Positions 52,304-61,562 of a stretch of 64,000 nucleotides of DNA are shown piece after piece. The position numbers and the translations under genes are program-made. The stretch covers positions 62,001 to 126,000 of the forward strand of contig NZ_FQWX01000002.1 in the NCBI RefSeq assembly GCF_900129815.1, written 5' to 3'. This stretch comes from Asaccharospora irregularis DSM 2635 (GTDB lineage: Bacteria; Bacillota; Clostridia; Peptostreptococcales; Peptostreptococcaceae). Every line of letters starts with the position of its first letter. The first letter of the stretch is position 1. The notes beneath the pieces are model-generated. The model saw nothing but the letters and a program-made list of their open reading frames with translations, searched no databases and was not told where the DNA came from.

Positions 52304-53404
52304 ATGGAAAAAAATGATGTCTATTTATGGTTAAAATCTATAAGTGGAGTAACAGATAAAACAATAGAAAAGATAGAGGATAGTATAGAAGATATAGAGG
52401 ATTTAATCTACTTTTCTGATAAGGAAATTTATAATTTGCAAAATATAAATTTAAATATAAAGGAAAATATAGTAAAATATAAAAGTCGTGCTTACCTAGA
52501 TAATATAAAGGAAAAATTATATAAGAAATCTGTTAAGTACGTTTGCAAGAATCATGATGATTACCCAGAGAAGTTAAGGAATATATATAATCCACCTAAG
52601 GTATTATTTTACAAGGGGGATATAAGCTTACTTAAAAAGAATTTTAATATAGCTATGGTTGGCTCTAGAAAGCCATCTTCATATGGCATAAATTGTGCAA
52701 AAACAATAAGTAAAAAACTCTCTAATGATGGAGTAGGTATAATTAGTGGCTTGGCCCTTGGAATAGACTCATATTCCCATTTGGGATGTTTAGAAGGTAT
52801 GTCAAAAACTATAGCAGTATTAGGTTCTGGAGTTGACAATCCACTTCCAAAACAAAACATAGGACTTTCGGATAAAATATTAGCTGATGGAGGACTTATA
52901 TTATCTGAATATGGTATTGATTCAAAAGTATTTCCTTATAATTTTTCAAATAGAAATAGAATAATAAGTGGCTTAAGTGAAGGAGTAATAGTAGTAGAAG
53001 CAGCTATGAAAAGTGGTGCGCTTATTACCGTTGACTTTGCTTTGGAACAAGGAAAGATGGTGTTTGCAGTACCTGGCAATATAAATTCAGAGATGAGTAG
53101 GGGATGTCATAAAATAATAAAAGATGGAGCCAAATTAATAGAAAATATAGATGATATATTAAATGAGTACAACTTGATTACAATTAATAATGTTGAAAAT
53201 AATAATAATTGTGATAATATAGTTTTAAATGCTGAATACAAAAAAATAATTGAACTTATAAAAAAAGAAGGTAGCTTGCATATAGATAAGATTTGTGATT
53301 ATACTGGTATAGAAATAAAATATATCAATTCAATTTTAAATGAATTAGAACTAAAAGACCTGATAATAGAGATGAATAATAAAACTTATAGTTTAAATTT
53401 ATAA
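52304..53404 (+). CDS. dprA: DNA processing protein DprA
   Basis: DprA loads RecA onto incoming single-stranded DNA. The 366-residue protein has an N-terminal SAM-like region (about 1-60). The Rossmann core includes MVGSRKPSSYGINCAKTISK (about 118-137), ISGLALGIDSYSHLGCL (about 147-163), AVLGSGVDNPLPKQN (about 170-184), NRIISGLSEGVIVVEA and GCHKIIKDGAKLIENIDDIL. A C-terminal winged-helix domain follows (about 305-366). Overlap-free 9-nt gap after comM. Confidence 0.95.
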   Translation: MEKNDVYLWLKSISGVTDKTIEKIEDSIEDIEDLIYFSDKEIYNLQNINLNIKENIVKYKSRAYLDNIKEKLYKKSVKYVCKNHDDYPEKLRNIYNPPKVLFYKGDISLLKKNFNIAMVGSRKPSSYGINCAKTISKKLSNDGVGIISGLALGIDSYSHLGCLEGMSKTIAVLGSGVDNPLPKQNIGLSDKILADGGLILSEYGIDSKVFPYNFSNRNRIISGLSEGVIVVEAAMKSGALITVDFALEQGKMVFAVPGNINSEMSRGCHKIIKDGAKLIENIDDILNEYNLITINNVENNNNCDNIVLNAEYKKIIELIKKEGSLHIDKICDYTGIEIKYINSILNELELKDLIIEMNNKTYSLNL

Positions 53405-53426
53405 TATATAGTGGGGGTGTGGTGTT

Positions 53427-55493
53427 ATGGCCAAAACATTAGTCATCGTAGAATCGCCTGCAAAAGCAAAGACCATAGAGAAGTTTTTGGGAAAGAGCCA
53501 TTATACGGTTAAGGCTTCAGTAGGGCATGTAAGAGATTTACCTAAAAGTAAATTAGGTGTGGATATAGAAAACAACTTTGAACCTAAGTATATAAACATA
53601 AGGGGAAAAGGTGATGTAATAAAGGGGCTTAAGAAAGAAGCAAAAAAGGCCAAGCGTGTGTATTTAGCAACTGACCCTGATAGAGAGGGAGAAGCTATAT
53701 CTTGGCATTTAGCTCATATATTAAGCTTAGATGAAAATGAAAACTGTAGGATAGAATTTAACGAAATAACAAAAGAAGCTATTAAAAAGGCAATAAAGAA
53801 TCCTAGAAATATAGATATAAACCTGGTAGATGCACAACAAGCAAGAAGGGTACTTGATAGATTACTGGGATATCAGATAAGTCCAATATTATGGCAAAAA
53901 GTTAGAAAGGGTCTAAGTGCAGGAAGGGTTCAATCAGTAACTACAAAACTAATATGTGATAGAGAAAAAGAAATAAATGAATTTATACCAAAAGAATATT
54001 GGACAATAGATTTAGGTGCGAAAACTGAGAGTGGAGAAGGAATCAACTTAAAGTTTTATGGAAAAAACAATAAAAAGATGGACCTTGAAAATGAGTCTGA
54101 TGTAAATAATATTTTAGAGCACATAAAAGATAAGGACTTATTTGTAGAAAGCATGGAATCTAAAACAAGAAGAAAATCAGCACCTAAGCCATTTACAACA
54201 AGTATGTTACAACAGGAAAGTGCAAATAAACTTTCTTTTACAACTAAAAAGACAATGATGATAGCCCAAGAGCTATATGAAGGTATAGATATAGATGGTG
54301 AAGGTACTGTAGGTCTTATATCATACATAAGAACTGATTCAAAAAGAATATCAGAAGAAGCTAAGGAAAAGGCTAAAAGCTATATTTTAGATGAATTAGG
54401 AGACAAGTATTACAAAAATAATTCTGAAAAGAAAGAAAGTAAAAACAATAAAAAAGTTCAGGATGCTCATGAGGCTATAAGACCGACATCAGTTGAGAGA
54501 ACACCTGATAGTATAAAAGCTTCACTGAGTAAAGATCAGTACAAGTTATATAACTTGATTTGGAGAAGATTTGTTGCAAGTCAAATGGAGGATTCAGTTT
54601 TTGATATTATAAATATAAATTGCAATATGGGCGAGGTTATATTTAAGGCAACTGGTTCAACTATGAAGTTTGATGGGTATACGAAAGTATATAACTTTAC
54701 AGAGAGAGAAGATAAGATATTGCCTAAAATAGAAAAAGGTGATATTTTAAATGTTGAAGATATAATCCCAGACCAACATTTTACTCAACCTCCAGCAAGA
54801 TATACAGAGGCCAGTTTGGTAAAAACATTGGAAGAACTAGGTATAGGAAGACCAAGTACATATGCTCCTACCATAGCTACTATATTAAATAGGGAATATG
54901 TAGAAAAGCAAGGAACAAGTCTTCATCCGACTGAACTTGGGATAGTTGTAACCAATATTCTAGAGAGCAACTTCCAAAAATTTATAGATGTTGATTTTAC
55001 GGCTAATATGGAAAACCAATTAGATGCCATAGAGGAAGGCAATACAAATTGGAAAGATGTAGTGTCTGAGGCTTATGAACCTCTAAAAGAGGCTATAGAG
55101 GTAGCGATTGAAAGTATAGAAAAAATAAATATGGATGAAGAAACCGATGAGATCTGTGAGAACTGTGGCGAAAACATGGTCATAAAATACGGAAGATTTG
55201 GTAAGTTTATGGCGTGCAAAAACTATCCTGAATGTAAAACAACTAAGCCTTTAGTAAATAAAATTGGAGTTAAATGTCCAAAGTGTGAAGAAGGAGACAT
55301 AATACTTAGAAAGTCTAAAAAAGGTAAAGCTTTTTATGGATGTTCTAATTATCCAGAATGTGACTTTATTTCTTGGAATAAACCAACTGGAGAAAAGTGT
55401 AAAATATGTGGAGCGTACACTGTAGAAAAGACTACTAAGGCTGGTACTGAATTTGTATGTTCTGATAAAGAGTGTAATAAATCTAATAAATAG
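53427..55493 (+). CDS. topA: DNA topoisomerase I
   Basis: TopA relaxes negative supercoils. The 688-residue protein starts with the Toprim domain KTLVIVESPAKAKTIEKFLG and LATDPDREGEAISWHL (about 80-95). The catalytic region ISYIRTDSKRIS has the active-site Tyr at about 300. The region ends with ARYTEASLVKTLEELGIGRP (about 455-474). Three C-terminal zinc fingers follow: CENCGENMVIKYGRFGKF, CPKCEEGDIILRKSKKGK and CKICGAYTVEKTTKAGTE. In Bacillus topA is also between dprA and codY. Ribosome site GGGGGTG. Confidence 0.98.
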   Translation: MAKTLVIVESPAKAKTIEKFLGKSHYTVKASVGHVRDLPKSKLGVDIENNFEPKYINIRGKGDVIKGLKKEAKKAKRVYLATDPDREGEAISWHLAHILSLDENENCRIEFNEITKEAIKKAIKNPRNIDINLVDAQQARRVLDRLLGYQISPILWQKVRKGLSAGRVQSVTTKLICDREKEINEFIPKEYWTIDLGAKTESGEGINLKFYGKNNKKMDLENESDVNNILEHIKDKDLFVESMESKTRRKSAPKPFTTSMLQQESANKLSFTTKKTMMIAQELYEGIDIDGEGTVGLISYIRTDSKRISEEAKEKAKSYILDELGDKYYKNNSEKKESKNNKKVQDAHEAIRPTSVERTPDSIKASLSKDQYKLYNLIWRRFVASQMEDSVFDIININCNMGEVIFKATGSTMKFDGYTKVYNFTEREDKILPKIEKGDILNVEDIIPDQHFTQPPARYTEASLVKTLEELGIGRPSTYAPTIATILNREYVEKQGTSLHPTELGIVVTNILESNFQKFIDVDFTANMENQLDAIEEGNTNWKDVVSEAYEPLKEAIEVAIESIEKINMDEETDEICENCGENMVIKYGRFGKFMACKNYPECKTTKPLVNKIGVKCPKCEEGDIILRKSKKGKAFYGCSNYPECDFISWNKPTGEKCKICGAYTVEKTTKAGTEFVCSDKECNKSNK

Positions 55494-55671
55494 TGAAATT
55501 ACATAAAATACGGAAAATTGGAAAAAATCAAAAAGTTATATTGAAAAAAAAGGTAAGATATGATAACATGACAATTGTGTGACTTTGTTAAAATTAAAAA
55601 TCATTGTAGATAATATTTTGAAAATATAAAAAATAGTAAATCAGCCGAAATTTCATAAGGAGATGATTAGT

Positions 55672-56457
55672 ATGGCAAGTGAAGTATTACAAAAGACGAG
55701 AAAGATAAATAGAACATTACAAACTAGTGGGGGAAGTAATGTTTCATTTGATTTGTTAGCAGGTTCGTTGAGCGAGGTTTTAAACTCTAATGTTTATGTT
55801 ATTAGCGCTAAAGGAAAAGTACTAGGTTTTCATCTTAGTGATGTTGAGGATAGCTCAGTTATAGAGGATGAAACTACAAAGCAAAAGAGATTCCCTAAAG
55901 AATATACAGAAAATATGCTTAAAGGTGATGAAACACTAGATAATTTAACAGGTCAAACATTGCTAGATGTATTTCCTTTCGAACACGATAGATTAGAAAA
56001 GTACACTACAATAGTTCCTATACTTGGAAGCGGGCAAAGACTAGGAAGTCTTGTGCTTTCGAGATATAATGACAAATTTAATGATGATGATTTAGTAATA
56101 GCAGAGTATAGTGCAACAGTTGTCGGTATAGAAATATTGAGATCTATTGGCGAAGAATTAGAAATCGAAATGAGAAAGAAAGCTGTTGTTCAGATGGCAA
56201 TAGGAACACTATCATATTCTGAATTAGAAGCAGTTGAGCACATATTTAATGAGCTAGATGGTAAGGAAGGACTTTTAGTTGCAAGCAAGATTGCCGATAG
56301 AGTTGGGATAACTAGATCAGTTATAGTTAATGCTCTTAGAAAATTTGAAAGTGCGGGAGTAATAGAATCTAGATCATTAGGAATGAAAGGAACTCATATA
56401 AGAATCTTAAATGATAAGCTTATAGATGAGCTAGATAAGTTAAAAAATAATCAATAA
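55672..56457 (+). CDS. codY: GTP- and branched-chain-amino-acid-sensing repressor CodY
   Basis: CodY represses nutrient, virulence and sporulation genes in rich conditions. The 261-residue protein has the N-terminal GAF domain with [40 protein letters not shown] and [20 protein letters not shown]. The C-terminal winged helix has [20 protein letters not shown] and [23 protein letters not shown] 55672 has AAGGAGATGA; the in-frame codons from 55663 overlap that site. Its gap after topA (55494-55671) shows no clear promoter. Confidence 0.98.
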   Translation: MASEVLQKTRKINRTLQTSGGSNVSFDLLAGSLSEVLNSNVYVISAKGKVLGFHLSDVEDSSVIEDETTKQKRFPKEYTENMLKGDETLDNLTGQTLLDVFPFEHDRLEKYTTIVPILGSGQRLGSLVLSRYNDKFNDDDLVIAEYSATVVGIEILRSIGEELEIEMRKKAVVQMAIGTLSYSELEAVEHIFNELDGKEGLLVASKIADRVGITRSVIVNALRKFESAGVIESRSLGMKGTHIRILNDKLIDELDKLKNNQ

Positions 56458-56502
56458 TAAAATAACAATCTAATTATATTGAAAATAAAATAACAATCTA
56501 AT
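56456..56502. repeat. 19-bp direct repeat starting in the codY stop codon
   Basis: AATAAAATAACAATCTAAT occurs at 56456-56474 and again at 56484-56502, a period of 28. It looks like a recent local duplication of the sequence just after codY. Confidence 0.6.
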
Positions 56503-56540
56503 CATAAAAAGTATCTATAACAATAGATACTTTTTATGAT
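56501..56540 (+). terminator. Terminator after codY
   Basis: A 17-bp perfect stem (56501-56517 with 56524-56540) with a 6-nt loop (TAACAA) contains a run of T residues in its 3' arm. 56541-56679 has no gene I can support apart from the rarA ribosome site. Confidence 0.7.
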
Positions 56541-56679
56541 GTTTGGAAAGATTTATTAATATACAATCAAATCACCTAATGACGGATGGATGCATATAAA
56601 ATTAGAGGTTTCAAAAAAGATAAAAGGCTATATAATAATTACTATAATGATTAAACAAATTAACGTTAGGAGGAGCTAT

Positions 56680-57954
56680 ATGCAACCACTAGCAGATAGA
56701 TTGCGACCAAAGAAAATAGAAGAGATGATAGGTCAAACGCATATAATTGGAAAAGGAAAGATAATTAATAAGCTTATAGAAAATAAGAATATCCCGAATA
56801 TGATTTTATATGGACCTCCTGGTACTGGTAAAACAACATTGGCCAATATAGTGGCAGATGTTACCGGCAAAAAATATGTAAAGTTAAATGCTGTAAACTG
56901 CGGAGTAAAAGATATCAAAGAAGTTATTGATTCTGCTAAAAGAGATTTATTTTCCTATAATGGAATAATTCTTATGTTAGATGAGATTCAGGCATTAAAT
57001 AGAAAACAACAACAGTCGCTGCTTGAGGTTATTGAAGACGGATCTGTAACTTTAATAGCTAGTACTGCAGATAATCCGTATTTTGTAGTTTACAAGGCTA
57101 TTTTAAGTAGAAGTACTATATTTGAGTTTAAGACTATAGAAAAGCAGGATATATTAAGAGGGCTTAAGAGAGCTGTCAAAAAGCTTGAATTAGACTCTAA
57201 TTATGAATCTATAAATGTAGAAGAGAAAGCCTTAGAGTATATATCAGAGACATGCAATGGCGATATGAGAAGTGCACTTAACAAGTTAGAACTGGTATTT
57301 AATATAGGGATAGATATTGGTCTAAACCTTGTAAATATAACTTTAGATAATACAATTGAATGTTCTAGTATAAAAATACTTAATTACGATAAAGGTGGAG
57401 ACGACGGATATTCAATACTATCAGCATTTCATAAATCATTAAGAGGATCGGATGCTGATGCGTCTATACATTATTTGGCTAGACTAATTAAGGCAGGTGA
57501 CATTCAAGGTATAACTAGAAGATTGTTATGTGTTGCCAGTGAGGATGTAGGATTGGCTGTTCCACAAGCTATAACAATAACTGAAGCCTGTGTTCAGGCT
57601 GCACTTCAGCTAGGATTTCCTGAGGCTAGGATACCACTTGCACAAGCTACAATATATTTAGCGCAATGTCCTAAATCAAACTCGGCGATTAATGCTATAG
57701 ATCAAGCACTATCAGATTTAGATAATATAGAGACAGGAGATATACCTCTGCACCTAAAAGACTCACATTATGCAGGAGCTAAGGATTTAGGGAGGGGGAG
57801 TGAATATAAATATCCTCATGATTATGTAAACCACTATATAAATCAGCAATATTTACCTGATCCTATAAAGGATAAGAAGTATTACATTCCAGCAGAGAAT
57901 AAAAATGAAATTGCATTTGATAGGTATTGGAAGAATTTAAAGAATATTAAATAA
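56680..57954 (+). CDS. rarA: Replication-associated recombination protein A (RarA/MgsA)
   Basis: RarA is an AAA ATPase related to clamp loaders that acts at stalled forks. The 424-residue protein begins MQPLADRLRPKKIEEMIGQ. It has Walker A ILYGPPGTGKTTLANIVA (about 43-60), Walker B ILMLDEIQALNRKQQQSLLE (about 94-113), sensor ASTADNPYFVVYKAILSRS and a C-terminal MgsA domain (KSLRGSDADASIHYLARLI, EDVGLAVPQAITITEACVQA). ATG 56680 has AGGAGGAG; the in-frame codons from 56590 lack a ribosome site. Confidence 0.94.
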   Translation: MQPLADRLRPKKIEEMIGQTHIIGKGKIINKLIENKNIPNMILYGPPGTGKTTLANIVADVTGKKYVKLNAVNCGVKDIKEVIDSAKRDLFSYNGIILMLDEIQALNRKQQQSLLEVIEDGSVTLIASTADNPYFVVYKAILSRSTIFEFKTIEKQDILRGLKRAVKKLELDSNYESINVEEKALEYISETCNGDMRSALNKLELVFNIGIDIGLNLVNITLDNTIECSSIKILNYDKGGDDGYSILSAFHKSLRGSDADASIHYLARLIKAGDIQGITRRLLCVASEDVGLAVPQAITITEACVQAALQLGFPEARIPLAQATIYLAQCPKSNSAINAIDQALSDLDNIETGDIPLHLKDSHYAGAKDLGRGSEYKYPHDYVNHYINQQYLPDPIKDKKYYIPAENKNEIAFDRYWKNLKNIK

Positions 57955-57963
57955 TAAATTGTA

Positions 57964-57999
57964 TTTTAATTAGTTATAAACCTTTTAATTAGTTATAAA
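57964..57999. repeat. Short tandem repeat before the GNAT gene
   Basis: TTTTAATTAGTTATAAA occurs at 57964-57980 and 57983-57999, a period of 19. It lies in the 184-nt gap between rarA and the next gene, which also has a TATAAT at 58027-58032 as a possible promoter element. Confidence 0.6.
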
Positions 58000-58138
58000 T
58001 TCTTTATTTATGTTAAATGTTTGGTGTATAATTTATATAAATAGTAATTATTTATGCATTATTATCTATATAATATATAGAATTTCCAGTTAAAAATAGT
58101 ATATATCTACATAAGGCGTTATATATTGGAGGGGGATT

Positions 58139-58921
58139 ATGCTTATAAAGATTGATAGTAGTTATAATGATAAGGTTATAAACTATTTAAAAAGAGAGAG
58201 AGAATATAATTTAACACCAATTAATGACATAAATAAGTATGGATATGACCAAATGTTTTTTAATGTATGGGCTCAGGTCAATAGTAGAGGAGATATAAAG
58301 GCTATAATATTAAGGTATTTTAATATCATCAATCTATATTCTTATGGGGAATGTGATATACGTGAGATTTATAACTTAATTAAGTACTTTGATTACACAG
58401 AAATTACAGGAAAATATAGTACATTGAAACAATTACAAGACTATATTAATTTTCAAAAAAGTAGAACTGTCAACCTTTGCAAATTAGATACTGAGAAGTT
58501 TTTTGATATGATGAAAAATATAGAAAATAAAGGTACTAAAGTAAAAAGGGTGAAATATAGGAATCTAAATAAGATAGTTAAGTTATATGAAGCTATAGAT
58601 GAATTTGAGAATACTACTATAGAAAATATAAGGTATGGATTAAAATCTGGAAGAGGTTATTACATAGATGACAATAAAAAAATTGTGTCTATGGCAAAGA
58701 GCACATCAGAAGGCAATGGTTATGCAATGGTAATAGGAGTAGGAACAGATCCTGAATATAGAAATAAGGGGCTTGCCACAAAGTGTATGGCTAGACTTTG
58801 TTTGGATCTTATTAATGAGGGGAAAATACCCTGCCTGTTATATGATAATGAAGTAGCTGGAAAAATGTACAAAAAACTAGGATTTGAAGAAATTGGGAAA
58901 TGGAGTATATGTTATAGGTAA
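58139..58921 (+). CDS. GNAT family N-acetyltransferase
   Basis: The 260-residue protein has a variable N-terminal half and a C-terminal GNAT domain with MVIGVGTDPEYRNKGLATKC (about 199-218, acetyl-CoA pyrophosphate loop R/Q-x-x-G-x-A type) and YDNEVAGKMYKKLGFEEIGK (about 238-257). The first half may be a second, degenerate acyltransferase fold. Substrate is unknown. A GGAGGGGG ribosome site precedes the ATG. Isolated between rarA and the isc operon, with a terminator downstream. Confidence 0.8.
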   Translation: MLIKIDSSYNDKVINYLKREREYNLTPINDINKYGYDQMFFNVWAQVNSRGDIKAIILRYFNIINLYSYGECDIREIYNLIKYFDYTEITGKYSTLKQLQDYINFQKSRTVNLCKLDTEKFFDMMKNIENKGTKVKRVKYRNLNKIVKLYEAIDEFENTTIENIRYGLKSGRGYYIDDNKKIVSMAKSTSEGNGYAMVIGVGTDPEYRNKGLATKCMARLCLDLINEGKIPCLLYDNEVAGKMYKKLGFEEIGKWSICYR

Positions 58922-59029
58922 GCACAATGTAACAAATTAAAAGTATATTAATTATGTTATATTACAAAATTAAAATTTAAGATCATAAAATTAGTTTATT
59001 GAATTTAATTATTATCCAAATTTATTAAG

Positions 59030-59076
59030 GTAGAGCAGGAATTAGCAACATATTATTTCTTGTTCTACTTTTTTTA
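59030..59076 (+). terminator. Terminator after the GNAT gene
   Basis: GTAGAGCAGGAA (59030-59041) pairs with TTCTTGTTCTAC (59057-59068), two G-U pairs included, and an eight-T run follows. 59077-59200 is A/T-rich with no gene seen. Confidence 0.8.
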
Positions 59077-59208
59077 TAATGTATGGGAAATTATATTCAT
59101 TTCAAAAAATTATTATTTTAAAAGTTTTAGGTAGAAAATTTTTTTTGTTTATATAAATTTAATTCTAAGTTTAGGCTTATAATATCGGGGTATAAATATC
59201 TTATATTC

Positions 59209-59233
59209 AATTCATACAAAAATAGTATGAATT
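59209..59233. promoter_or_regulatory. Inverted repeat upstream of the iscR operator
   Basis: AATTCATAC (59209-59217) and GTATGAATT (59225-59233) form a 9-bp perfect inverted repeat. The half-site GTATGAATT recurs at 59296-59304, beyond the promoter. This spacing suggests a second DNA-binding protein or a cooperative array. Confidence 0.4.
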
Positions 59234-59234
59234 A

Positions 59235-59267
59235 AATCTTGACAAAAATAGTCGGGTATAATAAAAT
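59235..59267 (+). promoter_or_regulatory. iscR promoter overlapped by an IscR type 1-like operator
   Basis: TTGACA (59239-59244) and TAAAAT (59262-59267) are 17 nt apart. The 25-nt segment 59235-59259 matches E. coli type 1 IscR consensus ATASYYGACTRWWWYAGTCRRSTAT at 22 of 25 positions, including the AGTCGGGTAT arm. It covers the -35 and spacer, so cluster-bound IscR probably represses its own operon. Confidence 0.7.
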
Positions 59268-59330
59268 AAATTTGAAAGTAATTACTACTGAAATAGTATG
59301 AATTAGATTTAGGTATAGAGGGTGATAAAT

Positions 59331-59777
59331 ATGAAGCTGTCAACTAAGGGCAGATATGGTTTAAAAGCTATATTTGAATTATCACTTAATCAAGATGATG
59401 GACCGATTCCTTTAAAATTAATTGCCAAGAGGCAAAACATATCGGATCAGTATTTAGAACAGATATTTTTAACATTAAAAAAGGCTGGTTTGGTAAAAGG
59501 TGTGAGAGGAGCTCAAGGAGGATATTTGCTCGGCAAAGATGCTAAGGAAATAACCGTGGGTGATATACTTACAGCATTAGAAGGTCCAGTTTCTTTATCT
59601 GATTGTGTGTTAAATGAAGATGTATGTGAGAATTCAAATACATGTGTAACAAAAATTGTTTGGGAAAAAATCAAAAATGGTATAGATGAAGTAATAAGTT
59701 CTATTACTCTTCAAGACATGATAAACGATTACAACAAAAATAAATTAGAAAACGATATAACTAATATAAAAAAATAG
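59331..59777 (+). CDS. iscR: Fe-S cluster-sensing repressor IscR (Rrf2 family)
   Basis: IscR represses the isc operon when holding a [2Fe-2S] cluster. The 148-residue protein has the Rrf2 winged helix (MKLSTKGRYGLKAIFELSLN, NISDQYLEQIFLTLKKAGLV, GVRGAQGGYLLGKDAKEITV). Three likely cluster Cys lie at 92, 99 and 105 (SDCVLNEDVCENSNTC). The first gap is one residue longer than in E. coli. ATG 59331 has AGAGGGTGAT; GTG 59322 sits in that site. iscS starts 14 nt after the stop. Confidence 0.93.
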   Translation: MKLSTKGRYGLKAIFELSLNQDDGPIPLKLIAKRQNISDQYLEQIFLTLKKAGLVKGVRGAQGGYLLGKDAKEITVGDILTALEGPVSLSDCVLNEDVCENSNTCVTKIVWEKIKNGIDEVISSITLQDMINDYNKNKLENDITNIKK

Positions 59778-59791
59778 ATATGGAGATGAAT

Positions 59792-60973
59792 ATGATGGAA
59801 AAAAGAAGATTATATATGGATTACTCTGCAACCACTCCTGTTAAAAAGGAAGTATTAGATGAAATGATGCCTTACTTAACAGATTATTTCGGAAATGCAT
59901 CTAGCTTCCATACATTCGGAAGAGAAGCTAAAAGTGCTTTAGATAAGGCAAGAGAGCAAGTTGCAAGTCTTATAAATGCAAAGCCAAATGAAATCTATTT
60001 TACAGCTGGTGGTTCAGAAAGTGATAACTGGGCTTTAGAAGGAATAGCTTATGCCAATAGAAACAAAGGAAATCACATAATAACATCAAAAATAGAACAT
60101 CATGCGATACTTCATACATGTGAGTACTTAGAAAAACATCATGGTTTTGAAGTAACTTACTTAGATGTAGATGGCGAAGGTAGAATAAGATTAGAAGATT
60201 TAAAAAATGCTATAAAAGATACAACTATACTAATAAGTATAATGTTTGCAAATAACGAAATAGGTACTATACAACCTATAAAAGAAATAGGACAAATAGC
60301 AAAAGAGCACAATATAGTATTCCATACAGATGCAGTTCAAGCAGCTGGAAATATACCAGTAGATGTTAAAGAATTAGAAGTAGATTTAATGAGTATGTCT
60401 TCTCATAAAATATATGGACCAAAAGGTGTAGGAGCTTTATATATAAAAACAGGAACAAAACTTCATAACTTTGTTCATGGTGGAGCTCAAGAGAGAAGAA
60501 GAAGAGCTGGTACTGAGAATATACCAGCAATAGTTGGATATGGTAAAGCTGCTGAATTAGCAAAGGCTAATATGGACAACCATATATCTACTCTTACAAG
60601 ACTTAGAAATAGATTAATGAATGAAATATTAGAGAGAATACCAAACACTAGAGTTAATGGTAGTGTAGAAAATAGATTACCAGGGAACATAAACTTCTCA
60701 TTTGAGTTTATCGAAGGAGAGGGAATATTATTACTACTAGATATGTTAGGTATAGCAGCATCAAGTGGTTCAGCTTGTACGTCTGGTTCATTAGATCCTT
60801 CTCATGTTCTTATGGCAATAGGTCTACCACATGAGATAGCTCATGGGTCTTTAAGACTTACAGTAGGAGATTTTACAACTGAAGATGATATAGATTATAT
60901 AGTAGAAAATTTACCGGGAGTTATAGAGAGATTAAGAAGTATGTCACCTCTTTATAACGAATCAAAAAAATAA
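59792..60973 (+). CDS. iscS: Cysteine desulfurase IscS
   Basis: IscS takes sulfur from cysteine for Fe-S clusters and tRNA thiolation (MnmA is in the same operon). The PLP enzyme shows YMDYSATTPVKKEVLDEM, FTAGGSESDNWALEG (about 70-85), HTDAVQAAGNIPVDV, the PLP-Lys site SMSSHKIYGPKGVGALYI and the catalytic-Cys loop SSGSACTSGSLDPSHVLM (about 324-342). I place the start at 59792 or 59795 after TGGAGATG; ATG 59780 overlaps the ribosome site. About 393 residues. Confidence 0.96.
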   Translation: MMEKRRLYMDYSATTPVKKEVLDEMMPYLTDYFGNASSFHTFGREAKSALDKAREQVASLINAKPNEIYFTAGGSESDNWALEGIAYANRNKGNHIITSKIEHHAILHTCEYLEKHHGFEVTYLDVDGEGRIRLEDLKNAIKDTTILISIMFANNEIGTIQPIKEIGQIAKEHNIVFHTDAVQAAGNIPVDVKELEVDLMSMSSHKIYGPKGVGALYIKTGTKLHNFVHGGAQERRRRAGTENIPAIVGYGKAAELAKANMDNHISTLTRLRNRLMNEILERIPNTRVNGSVENRLPGNINFSFEFIEGEGILLLLDMLGIAASSGSACTSGSLDPSHVLMAIGLPHEIAHGSLRLTVGDFTTEDDIDYIVENLPGVIERLRSMSPLYNESKK

Positions 60974-61010
60974 ATTCAACAAAATATTGTATTTACAGGA
61001 GGGAAAGATT

Positions 61011-61451
61011 ATGCAATACAGTGATAAAGTAATGGAGCACTTCATGAACCCTAGAAACATAGGAGAAATAGAAAATGCAAGTGGAGTAGGCGAAGTAGGA
61101 AATGCTAAATGTGGAGATATAATGAAAATATTCTTAGATATAGATGGAGATATAATAAAGGATGTTAAGTTCAAAACATTTGGATGTGGTTCAGCAATAG
61201 CTAGTTCTTCTATGGCTACAGAAATGATAAAAGGAAAAACAATACAAGAAGCTTTAGAATTAACTAATAAAGCAGTTGCAGAAGCCCTAGACGGCTTACC
61301 ACCAGTAAAAATGCACTGTTCAGTATTAGCAGAACAAGCAGTAAAAGCAGCATTAATAGATTATTCTAAAAAGAATAATATACACATACCAGAATTAGAC
61401 GATGTGGTTATAGATGATGATCATCATCATGATATAGAAGAAGAAGCATAA
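61011..61451 (+). CDS. iscU: Fe-S cluster scaffold IscU
   Basis: IscU assembles nascent clusters on three Cys. The 146-residue protein has HFMNPRNIGEIENASGVGEV, then NAKCGDIMKIFLDIDGD, FGCGSAIASSSMATEMI and KMHCSVLAEQAVKAAL, containing the three conserved Cys. It ends with a short Asp/His/Glu tail (DDDHHHDIEEEA), not usual in IscU and possibly a metal-binding addition. ATG 61011 has ACAGGAGGG. No hscA, hscB or fdx follow, so this is the short Firmicutes-type isc operon. Confidence 0.95.
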   Translation: MQYSDKVMEHFMNPRNIGEIENASGVGEVGNAKCGDIMKIFLDIDGDIIKDVKFKTFGCGSAIASSSMATEMIKGKTIQEALELTNKAVAEALDGLPPVKMHCSVLAEQAVKAALIDYSKKNNIHIPELDDVVIDDDHHHDIEEEA

Positions 61452-61456
61452 ATTAT

Positions 61457-61496
61457 AAAAATCTTCGGGGTGGATTGTTCTCCCCGAAGATTTTTT
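61457..61496 (+). terminator. Terminator after iscU
   Basis: AAAAATCTTCGGGG (61457-61470) pairs perfectly with CCCCGAAGATTTTT (61482-61495), then a T. A strong G/C-rich stem. Read-through into mnmA is possible but probably reduced. Confidence 0.85.
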
Positions 61497-61562
61497 AATA
61501 ATGTGACAACTTTTACTTTTAAAAAAATGACAAAATATATATAATATATAAGACGAGGTGAT

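Noticed and set aside
56590-56679. In-frame extension of rarA
   Set aside because: No ribosome site; AGGAGGAG directly before ATG 56680 gives the family N-terminus.
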